From an uncultured Collinsella sp. (GTDB taxonomy: Bacteria; Actinomycetota; Coriobacteriia; Coriobacteriales; Coriobacteriaceae): DNA of 22,524 bases. The stretch is from contig CAAEDE010000016.1 of NCBI GenBank assembly GCA_900754525.1, forward strand, positions 1 to 22,524. Direction: 5' to 3'. The translations under genes were made by a program, and so were the position numbers. How positions within the stretch are numbered: position 1 is the first letter of the stretch; the number at the start of each line of letters is the position of its first letter. The notes under the pieces were generated by a model, which ran no database searches, was not told the DNA's origin, and saw nothing but the letters and a program-made list of their open reading frames with translations. Below are positions 14,675 through 20,718 of this stretch, one piece after another.

Positions 14675-16018
14675 ATGTTCTGCTCGCAGTGTGGCGCCCC
14701 CATGGGCGAAAACGACAAGTTCTGCGGTGTGTGCGGTGCTCCTAATGCCGGTGCCGCTGGCCCCGCTCCCCAGGGACAGCCCCAGCCCCAGCAGTTTGTT
14801 CCGCAACCGCCCGTGGCGAATGCGCCAAAGGGCTGTGTGGCTCAGGCGTTCCAAGATATGACTAAGACTCCGGGCGTGCTTCAGCGTGTATGCCAAATCG
14901 CGTTTTTGCCGGCGCTGATTTGCGTTGTGTCGGTGCTCGTGTTGTTTATTCCCGTTATTGGCGGCATTGCGGCTGCCATCGGCTTTTTGGCAGCTTGCAT
15001 TGCGAGCGTGTGCGGTTCCGGCTTTGGTATCGAGTGGGGTCGCGATCTGTCGCTCAAGGTCGATGACGGCATGGACCGTCCACTCATGCGTTCCACGTCG
15101 TTTGGTCTCGGAGTCTTTTCGAGCGTTATTTCGGTCGTGCTCGAGGTTATCGCTGCCATTCCCGTTATCGGTGTAGTGCTTTCGCTGGTGGAGAGCGTGG
15201 TAATTGGCGCCGCGGGCTCGTATTCTTATTACGGCTCTTATGCGCTCGAAGCTGCGCTGTTTGGCTCGCTTGGCCTGCTTGTCCTGGCGCTAATTGCCTC
15301 GGCGATTCTGGGTGTCTTCTTTAAGATGTTCGCCGACATCGCCGTGATGCACTTTGCGGTGACCGGTCGCGTCGAGAGCGCGTTTTCGCTCGATAAGGTC
15401 TGGGCGGCGTTTAAGCACAACAAGACCAAGCTGTTCTGTGCTTCGTTCCTTCCCGAGTTTTTGACGGGCCTGGTCGCCAACGTTGTCACATGGATCTTGA
15501 CGGTTGTCTTTGGCGCCATTGCCTCTGTCGGTATGTATAGCTACTACTATCGTCCTACGGGTATTGAGGCAATTGTTACCGGCGGTGGCGTCACGCTCGC
15601 GCTGTTCTTGGTGCTGGTCGCTTTCGTCACCGTATTTCTTACGGTCTTTGGCAAGATGCTCAAGCACCGTGCCGTTGGCTATTGGGCCGCACGCTATGCA
15701 AGCGAGTGGGCCGATGAGGATAAGGACGACGTCCTGACTTTTGTGTTGCCCTTCGAGAAGAAGTCCGCTGCTTCGGGTTACAGCGCTCCGGATGTCGCGC
15801 CTGAGCCCGAGCCCAAGCCTGAGCCGGCACCTGCACCCGCTCCCGCGACCGAGCCTGAGCCGGCGACCGAGCCTGAACCGGCGCCCGAGCCTGAACCGGC
15901 GCCCGAGTCTGAGACGGCATCTGAGCCCGAGCCTGCGCCTGAGCCTGAGCCTGAGCCGGCACCTGCACCTGAGTCGGCGTCCGAGCCAAGCTCCGACGAG
16001 GAACCTCAGGACGAGTAG
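14675..16018 (+). CDS. Zinc-ribbon, DUF4013-like membrane protein with Pro-Glu tail
   Basis: A 447-residue protein. Residues 1-22 form a zinc ribbon with C3, C6, C17 and C20 (CSQCGAPMG...FCGVCG); about 25-45 is a Pro/Gln linker; about 60-350 holds six or so membrane helices resembling DUF4013, including MHFAVTGRVESAFSLDKVWA; and about 375-447 is a Pro-Glu-Ala low-complexity tail of short repeats (PEPEPAPE). The ATG at 14675 has AAGGG nine bases upstream; ATGs at 14591 and 14666 are in frame, but the first lies upstream of a plausible promoter and the second abuts the ribosome site. The function is unknown. The tail is built from GAGCCTGAGCCGGCA-type repeats and probably varies in length between strains. 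It is convergent with the M20 gene. Confidence 0.8.
   Translation: MFCSQCGAPMGENDKFCGVCGAPNAGAAGPAPQGQPQPQQFVPQPPVANAPKGCVAQAFQDMTKTPGVLQRVCQIAFLPALICVVSVLVLFIPVIGGIAAAIGFLAACIASVCGSGFGIEWGRDLSLKVDDGMDRPLMRSTSFGLGVFSSVISVVLEVIAAIPVIGVVLSLVESVVIGAAGSYSYYGSYALEAALFGSLGLLVLALIASAILGVFFKMFADIAVMHFAVTGRVESAFSLDKVWAAFKHNKTKLFCASFLPEFLTGLVANVVTWILTVVFGAIASVGMYSYYYRPTGIEAIVTGGGVTLALFLVLVAFVTVFLTVFGKMLKHRAVGYWAARYASEWADEDKDDVLTFVLPFEKKSAASGYSAPDVAPEPEPKPEPAPAPAPATEPEPATEPEPAPEPEPAPESETASEPEPAPEPEPEPAPAPESASEPSSDEEPQDE
15790..16010 (+). repeat. Pro-Glu coding minisatellite
   Basis: Imperfect tandem units such as GAGCCTGAGCCGGC and GCGCCCGAGCCTGA encode the PEPEPAPE tail of the zinc-ribbon protein. Tracts of this kind change length by slippage or unequal exchange. 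Confidence 0.75.
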
Positions 16019-16031
16019 CCATGCCGTCTGC

Positions 16032-16068
16032 CATTTGGGGACGGGGTAGAAATAGCGCTTGACAAATG
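16032..16068. repeat. GGGAC-type hairpin after the zinc-ribbon gene
   Basis: CATTTG and CAAATG pair around a loop containing GGGACGGGGTAGAAATAGCG, 14 bases after the stop codon. The core matches the reverse complement of 7020-7038. Confidence 0.45.
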
Positions 16069-16107
16069 AGCGGGGGCGGACGTGTCGAAACGCCCGCCCC
16101 CGCTTTG
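16069..16107. terminator. Bidirectional terminator between convergent genes
   Basis: AGCGGGGGCGG pairs perfectly over 11 bp with CCGCCCCCGCT. Short T-runs flank it on both strands (TTTGA on plus, ATTTGTC on minus). It separates the zinc-ribbon gene from the minus-strand M20 gene. Confidence 0.6.
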
Positions 16108-16149
16108 ACATCGCGATGTGGCTATGACTGCGAGATGCCAGCGAATCGA

Positions 16150-17613
16150 TTACTCGTCGTGCTTCTCCTCGCGGCGTGCAGCAACGCGTGCGTCGTGGAT
16201 GCCCTTGATCGCGGCATGGCGAGCCGTTCGGGCATCATGGATGGCGTCGCGAGCCTCGGCGGTCGTCGCCTTGGCAGAGCGCAACTTGGCGGCCAGATCG
16301 GGGTTGGTTTCGGCGACCGCGGTAATCGCGGGGCCGTCGAGCTCCTCTTGCGTGGGCTCGGCCAAAAAGTCGATGGCATACTGGGCGGCCACCATGGAGC
16401 CCTTTGCCAGCACGGTCTCGTCAATCTTGTAAAAGCAGGAATGCTGGGCGTACGTGGCGCCAATCTTGGGGTTGCGCGTACCTACAAAGGCGAGCACGCC
16501 CGGTACGCGGCGCAGGTACTCCGAAAAATCCTCGCCCGAGAGCGTGCCGCGGTAATGGCCTTGGCCGGCGGGGCCCAGACACTTAATAACGGCCTGACGG
16601 CAGCGCTCGCTCGAGGCCGCGTCGTTTTCGACCTTGTAGTTGGCGATGGTGTAGTCGGTGAGCTCTGCCTCGGCGCCCAAGGCGGCCGCGGTATGCTCCA
16701 CGATGCGGCGCATAAGCTCCGGCATTTCCTCGTGGGTCGAATCTCCGTAGGTGCGCACCGTGCCGGCGAGATAGGCCGTGCCGGCGATAACGTTGCGTGC
16801 AGTGCCGCCGTGCAGCTCGCCGACGGTGATGACAGCCGGCTCATAGGGGCTGATTTCGCGCGAGACGATGGTCTGCAGGGCATTGACGATCTCGGCGGCA
16901 ACCATGACGGCGTCGTGGCCGCGCTGGGGCATGGCGCCATGGCACGAGGTGCCGCGGACGTCGATGCGGAACCAGTCGGTATTGGCCATGCGCGGACCGG
17001 GCTCGCAGCTTACGGTGCCGGCGTCGACCTCACTCCAGATGTGTGCGGCGTAGGCGCCATCGACGCCGTCGAGCACGCCCGTGCCGATCATGAGCTTGGC
17101 GCCCTGGCCGTTTTCCTCGCTGGGCTGGAAGACGATGCGGACTTCGCCGTGGATGTCGTCGGTCATATGGCGCAGGATTTGCAGCGTGCCGAGCATCATG
17201 GCGATATGGCAGTCGTGGCCGCAGGCGTGCATGCAGCCCTCGTTGACGCTGGCGAACTCCTCGCCGGTCTGCTCGGTGACGGGCAGGGCGTCGATGTCGG
17301 CGCGCAGCAGGATGCGGCGGCGTGGCGTGCCGTCCTCGCGATAGGCGTCGGGCGCGGTGCCGCGAAGGGTCGCCACAAGGCCCGTCTTGAGCGGACGCTC
17401 GTAGGGGATATTCATGGCGTCGAGCTGGTTGGCGATGTCGGAGGTCGTGCGCTCCTCGGCAAGGCTCAGCTCTGGGTGCTTATGGAAGTGCCGGCGCTGC
17501 TTGATGATATAGGGTTCAAACTCGGTAGCGATATCTTTGATGGCTGCGGTGACGTCGTCAGCCGCGCGAGCCTCGGTCGCCGCCATAATCTGCTGTGCCT
17601 TGGTCTTCGTCAT
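16150..17613 (-). CDS. M20-family amidohydrolase / aminoacylase-like peptidase
   Basis: A 487-residue metal-dependent amidohydrolase of the hippurate/N-acyl-amino-acid type, likely cytoplasmic and releasing amino acids from N-acylated substrates. Visible metal and catalytic elements: RADIDALPV (104-112), CMHACGHDCHIAMM with C131 and H133, QPSEENGQGA with E166/E167, H191, and the dimerisation-domain GTSCHGAMP with H225. The core is about 415 residues, a little longer than the usual 380-400. A 70-residue charged, helical C-terminal extension (from AEPTQEELDG to the REEKHDE end) is atypical and of unknown role. The start at 17613 has AAGGAG about ten bases upstream; the open frame continues further upstream but without coding character. 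Substrate not predictable. Confidence 0.88.
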   Translation of the reverse strand: MTKTKAQQIMAATEARAADDVTAAIKDIATEFEPYIIKQRRHFHKHPELSLAEERTTSDIANQLDAMNIPYERPLKTGLVATLRGTAPDAYREDGTPRRRILLRADIDALPVTEQTGEEFASVNEGCMHACGHDCHIAMMLGTLQILRHMTDDIHGEVRIVFQPSEENGQGAKLMIGTGVLDGVDGAYAAHIWSEVDAGTVSCEPGPRMANTDWFRIDVRGTSCHGAMPQRGHDAVMVAAEIVNALQTIVSREISPYEPAVITVGELHGGTARNVIAGTAYLAGTVRTYGDSTHEEMPELMRRIVEHTAAALGAEAELTDYTIANYKVENDAASSERCRQAVIKCLGPAGQGHYRGTLSGEDFSEYLRRVPGVLAFVGTRNPKIGATYAQHSCFYKIDETVLAKGSMVAAQYAIDFLAEPTQEELDGPAITAVAETNPDLAAKLRSAKATTAEARDAIHDARTARHAAIKGIHDARVAARREEKHDE

Positions 17614-17769
17614 GGTCGATTTGCTCCTTGCTGGGTTGATCGCAAAATCGTACAGGCTCTCTTCAGTATGCCACCTGCCGCTAGGGCTGGTAAAGTTGCC
17701 GTTTGCCGCTTGGGGTTTTGTTACAAGGGCGGGGGAGTACACTCGGGGGTGTTGAATTTCCTGCCAGAG

Positions 17770-19419
17770 ATGGGGATGCCCATGCAACATATCGATCGGA
17801 TTATCCGCTCCAAGAACGTCTTTACCGCGCAAGACGGCATCGATACCGCCCGCGAGCTGGCGATTGCCATCGCAGGCGACCGTATCGTCGCAGTCGGTGC
17901 GCCCGATGACGTGATTGCCGCCACGCCTGCCGCCACGCCGGTTATCGACTACGGCGAGCAGTTTGTCTGCCCAGGTTTCCATGACGCTCATCTGCACTTC
18001 TTCCATACCTCGGTCGGCTCCTCGCCGTACATGCTCATGGATATGGGCACGTCCGAGGCGGCGCTGGTGCAACATGCGCTCGAGTTTTCCCGGGACCTGC
18101 CCGATGACGCTTGGGTTGTGACGCAGGGCTGGCGCGACTACCGTTGGGACCCGCCCGAGCATCCTACCAAGGCGTCGCTCGATGCGGCATTCCCCGATCG
18201 TCCCTGCGCTATGTATTCGGGCGACGGGCACACGCTTTGGCTCAACAGCCGCGCACTCGAGGCGCTCGGCGTCACACGCGACAGCGAGCCGCCAGCGGGC
18301 GGCAGCTACGACAAGGATGCAAACGGCGAGCTCACGGGCATTGCTCACGAGGCGGCTGCCATGCAGTTGCTACCGCGCTGCCTTGAGTGGCTGGGGGAGG
18401 ACCGCATTGCAAGCGCTTACTCCGATCAAATGAGGCGTATGGCCGAGCAGGGCATCACCTCGATATGCGATATGTCGCTCATGCCCATGCCGGGCTGCGA
18501 TTTTATCCGCGACGACGTCTACGACAAACTGCAGGCAGCCGGCAAGTTGGGCATCCGAGCCCATCTGTTCCCCACGCTGCTGGATGACCAGTCGCGCTTG
18601 GAAGAGCTGCAGACCCGCTACGCGAACAACGCGCTGCTCTCGGCGCCAGGCTTTAAGCAGTTCTTCGACGGCGTGTCGAGCGAACACACGGCATATCTCA
18701 CCGAGCCCTATACCAATCCGCGCTTCCCGGGCGACCAGGGCCGTCTGACAGTTCCTGCCGAGCGTATGCGTAAGCTGGTCCTCGCTGCCGCGGAGCGCGG
18801 TCACACCGTTCGCATCCACGTCATCGGTGACGGTGCGATTCATGCCGCGCTGGATATCTTTGAGGAGGCCGCCGAACTGTACGGCCTGCCCCAGCACGGT
18901 CATAACACGCTTGAGCATCTGGAGAACCTTCTGTCCGAGGACATCGACCGCCTGCGCAAGCTCGACGTGGTTGCCTCGAGCCAGCCCTGTCACATTACAC
19001 TCGACCCGGGCGGCCCCGAGCGCGATCTGGGCCTGGAGCGCAGCTGCATCATGTGGCCGTTTGCGACCTATAAGCAGCGCGGCATTCGCCAAGCCTTCGG
19101 TACCGACAGCCCCATAACAGCTGTTACCAGCATGAACGTGCTCTACACGGCTATTACGCGCCAGGACCCCAAAAGCCACTGGCCCGAGGGTGGCTGGCTG
19201 CCGAGCGAGCGCATCGATGCTGCCACAGCTCTGCGCAACTACACCCTGGGCAGCGCCTATGCAGCGGGCGACGAGCAAAACCTCGGCAGTTTGGAGCCCG
19301 GCAAGTATGCTGACCTTGTAGTCCTGGACCAAAACCCGCTCACCGTTGACCCCCAAGAGCTCCAGGCCACCAAGGTTCAGGCCACCTACCTGGCAGGCAA
19401 CTTGATTTACGAGCGCTAA
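17770..19419 (+). CDS. YtcJ-like amidohydrolase
   Basis: A 549-residue member of the amidohydrolase superfamily with composite N-terminal beta-sandwich and TIM barrel, as in YtcJ/NfdA-type proteins. FVCPGFHDAHLHFF carries the first metal pair (H74, H76); RIHVIGDGAIHAALD and NTLEHLE carry further histidines; FGTDSPI carries the catalytic aspartate; the end LEPGKYADLVVLDQNPL is the typical closing strand. Natural substrates of this group are mostly unknown (amides, formamides or cyclic ureides). Possible starts are the ATGs at 17770, 17776 and 17782, and GTG at 17749; none has a strong ribosome site, and 17770 is a compromise. It is divergent from the M20 amidohydrolase, suggesting but not proving related catabolic roles. 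Confidence 0.88.
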   Translation: MGMPMQHIDRIIRSKNVFTAQDGIDTARELAIAIAGDRIVAVGAPDDVIAATPAATPVIDYGEQFVCPGFHDAHLHFFHTSVGSSPYMLMDMGTSEAALVQHALEFSRDLPDDAWVVTQGWRDYRWDPPEHPTKASLDAAFPDRPCAMYSGDGHTLWLNSRALEALGVTRDSEPPAGGSYDKDANGELTGIAHEAAAMQLLPRCLEWLGEDRIASAYSDQMRRMAEQGITSICDMSLMPMPGCDFIRDDVYDKLQAAGKLGIRAHLFPTLLDDQSRLEELQTRYANNALLSAPGFKQFFDGVSSEHTAYLTEPYTNPRFPGDQGRLTVPAERMRKLVLAAAERGHTVRIHVIGDGAIHAALDIFEEAAELYGLPQHGHNTLEHLENLLSEDIDRLRKLDVVASSQPCHITLDPGGPERDLGLERSCIMWPFATYKQRGIRQAFGTDSPITAVTSMNVLYTAITRQDPKSHWPEGGWLPSERIDAATALRNYTLGSAYAAGDEQNLGSLEPGKYADLVVLDQNPLTVDPQELQATKVQATYLAGNLIYER

Positions 19420-19438
19420 TTATTCATGTCGTACCGTT

Positions 19439-19493
19439 AAACGCGGCTCGTGCAGCCTATTTTGGGATGGCGCTCGAGCCGCGTTTGCGTTTT
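19439..19493 (+). terminator. Terminator after the YtcJ-like gene
   Basis: AAACGCGGCTCG (19439-19450) pairs perfectly with CGAGCCGCGTTT (19475-19486) around a 24-base loop, followed by GCGTTTT. Confidence 0.75.
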
Positions 19494-19680
19494 GGAGGGG
19501 ATCCGCCATGAGCGTCCCCGCTCTGCTGGATTTGGACGCAGGGTGGAGGCGCTGCTGCCCTGCGCGCTCAATTTGAACATCAGCAATGCTGCCTCTTGGT
19601 GTTTTGCATACTTCCCATTACAGATTGCATAAAAAGGCTGGGATGTCCTTCCTGATCCTGATGTACCCCCGCCCGTGCCG

Positions 19681-19912
19681 TGCAAAAAACGGAGTATTCA
19701 GCACCGCGAGCTCTGCCGGTGCCGCTGCGGCTGAGTAACGTTGCGGAGATTGACGTCATTTTGGGGTCCGGCGCGGCGCGAAGCATGCTTTTTTGTCCTG
19801 GCGGGGTTTGCCTGCCGACTCAAATCGCCGGTCGAAGGCGTCCTTGGGACCAATATGGTGTGTCCGGCGTGTATGCAGCCGTCCTGGCTTGCTGAATACT
19901 CCCAAAAATGCA
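19681..19912. repeat. MITE-like block with 13-bp inverted ends
   Basis: The left end GGAGTATTCAGCA (19691-19703) is the exact reverse complement of the right end TGCTGAATACTCC (19890-19902). Outside each lies a 6-base A-rich spacer and then TGCA (19681-19684 and 19909-19912), with CCG on the left and CGG on the right extending the symmetry. The interior of about 190 bases has no gene. It could be a non-autonomous mobile element or a structured RNA. Confidence 0.6.
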
Positions 19913-19992
19913 CGGTGCTCCCCAGGGGACCCGTGCGCGCAGCGAAAACCATTCCCGCATTCCTGTCCGCATCGCCATTTTGCTGAACTGAC

Positions 19993-20191
19993 TTTTCTGA
20001 ATGCCGGGCCCGAATTAGTTAACCTGGCTCCCGGGGCGGACCGGAGGGCATAAAGTTTGTCGCGAGTTCCGCATGCAAAGGAAAGCACTTAATGTGCTTT
20101 CCGTCTTGCGCAGGACTGTAGAGCGGCAAACTTCATGCCCTCCGGTCCGCCCCGGGAGCCACTGCTAAGTTATCCCCCGGCATTCAGAAAA
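19993..20191. repeat. Nested palindrome of about 200 bp
   Basis: Outer arms TTTTCTGAATGCCGGG and CCCGGCATTCAGAAAA are perfect (16 bp). After an internal loop (17 and 15 bases), a 26-bp perfect stem pairs 20026-20051 with 20135-20160, extended by AAGTTTG-type pairing to 20063/20123 with two substitutions. At the centre GGAAAGCAC and GTGCTTTCC form a 9-bp hairpin with loop TTAAT (20080-20102). No gene inside, and no clear target-site duplication. As RNA it would be a long three-tier stem; as DNA it may be a mobile palindromic element. Confidence 0.85.
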
Positions 20192-20201
20192 TCTAAGTGC
20201 C

Positions 20202-20218
20202 AAAAAATAAGATTTTTT
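20202..20218. repeat. A/T-rich hairpin before groES
   Basis: AAAAAAT and ATTTTTT pair around AAG, ten bases after the nested palindrome. It may be part of a promoter region or a weak terminator. Confidence 0.3.
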
Positions 20219-20287
20219 GACTCCGTGTTGTATAACCCGCCATTCGTGGGTACCATTCAACGCGTACGCAAACAAAAAGGGTTAATT

Positions 20288-20306
20288 CGCGTGGCATAAC
20301 CACGCG
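20288..20306 (+). promoter_or_regulatory. Leader hairpin just upstream of the groES ribosome site
   Basis: CGCGTGG and CCACGCG pair perfectly around CATAA, ending about ten bases before AAGGAGGAG. It does not cover the ribosome site itself, so a thermometer role is not obvious; mRNA stability is an alternative. Confidence 0.45.
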
Positions 20307-20328
20307 GCCCAAAAAGGAGGAGACAAGC

Positions 20329-20622
20329 ATGTCGTCTTTGAAGCCGCTTGCAGATCGTGTTCTGGTCAAGCCCGACGAGGCCGAGCAGAAGACCGCTTCT
20401 GGTCTGTATATCGCCAGTAACGCTCAGGAGAAGCCGCAGCGTGGCACCATCGTTGCCGTGGGCGCCGGCAAGGTCAACGACAAGGGTGAGCGCATCCCCA
20501 TGGACGTCAAGGTCGGTGACGTTGTCATCTACGGTAAGTTCGGTGGCAACGAGGTCAAGGTCGACGGCGAGAAGTATCTGCTGATGCGCGCCGACGACAT
20601 CTACGCTGTTGTCGAGGCCTAG
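20329..20622 (+). CDS. groES: Co-chaperonin GroES
   Basis: A 97-residue subunit of the heptameric lid that closes the GroEL folding chamber. LKPLADRVLVKPDEAEQKTASGLYIASNA at the start is the family signature, with the mobile loop at about residues 17-34; GTIVAVGAGK, VKVGDVVIYGKFGG and YLLMRADDIYAVVE complete the fold. Full length. The ATG at 20329 follows AAGGAGGAG at normal spacing. groEL follows after 96 bases, so the pair is likely co-transcribed. No CIRCE box is seen upstream. Confidence 0.98.
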   Translation: MSSLKPLADRVLVKPDEAEQKTASGLYIASNAQEKPQRGTIVAVGAGKVNDKGERIPMDVKVGDVVIYGKFGGNEVKVDGEKYLLMRADDIYAVVEA

Positions 20623-20652
20623 TCTCGTCAGAATCTCTGATTCGTCTTTGAA

Positions 20653-20688
20653 CGCGCCCGCCGCATAGGACTCGGAAGCGGCGACGCG
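20653..20688 (+). promoter_or_regulatory. Hairpin in the groES-groEL spacer
   Basis: CGCG (20653-20656) and CGCCGC (20659-20664) pair with GCGGCG (20678-20683) and CGCG (20685-20688), with a 2x1 internal loop. It is followed by AGTCACGTTTCTTTT, so it could act as a partial terminator or an mRNA processing site that sets the groES:groEL ratio. Confidence 0.45.
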
Positions 20689-20718
20689 AGTCACGTTTCT
20701 TTTGGAGGATTACCTACC

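Larger units (their letters stand above)
19500..20328. other. Gene-free island upstream of groES
   Basis: About 830 bases with no convincing coding region. The short open frames on both strands lack ribosome sites and recognisable products. The stretch contains an inverted-repeat-bounded block (19681-19912), a nested palindrome (19993-20191), an A/T hairpin, and the groES leader. No CIRCE (TTAGCACTC-N9-GAGTGCTAA) or HAIR element is recognisable, so the usual HrcA or HspR control is not evident. Confidence 0.7.

Noticed and set aside
15790..16010. Tandem short repeats resembling a repeat array.
   Set aside because: In frame within the zinc-ribbon gene and encoding a Pro-Glu tail; there are no unique spacers, so it is not a CRISPR array.
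16066..17769. The plus-strand frame of the YtcJ-like gene stays open for 1.7 kb further upstream, antisense to the M20 gene.
   Set aside because: The upstream part is a mirror of M20 coding on the opposite strand, has no recognisable domain, and the amidohydrolase fold begins normally just after 17770.
19680..19986. Short open frames on both strands in the gene-free island.
   Set aside because: No ribosome sites, no conserved-looking sequence, Cys/Arg/Pro-rich translations, and they overlap the inverted-repeat block.
20161..20169. ACTGCTAAG looks like part of a CIRCE right half-site.
   Set aside because: No matching TTAGCACTC left half at the correct 9-base spacing, and the bases fall in the internal loop of the nested palindrome.
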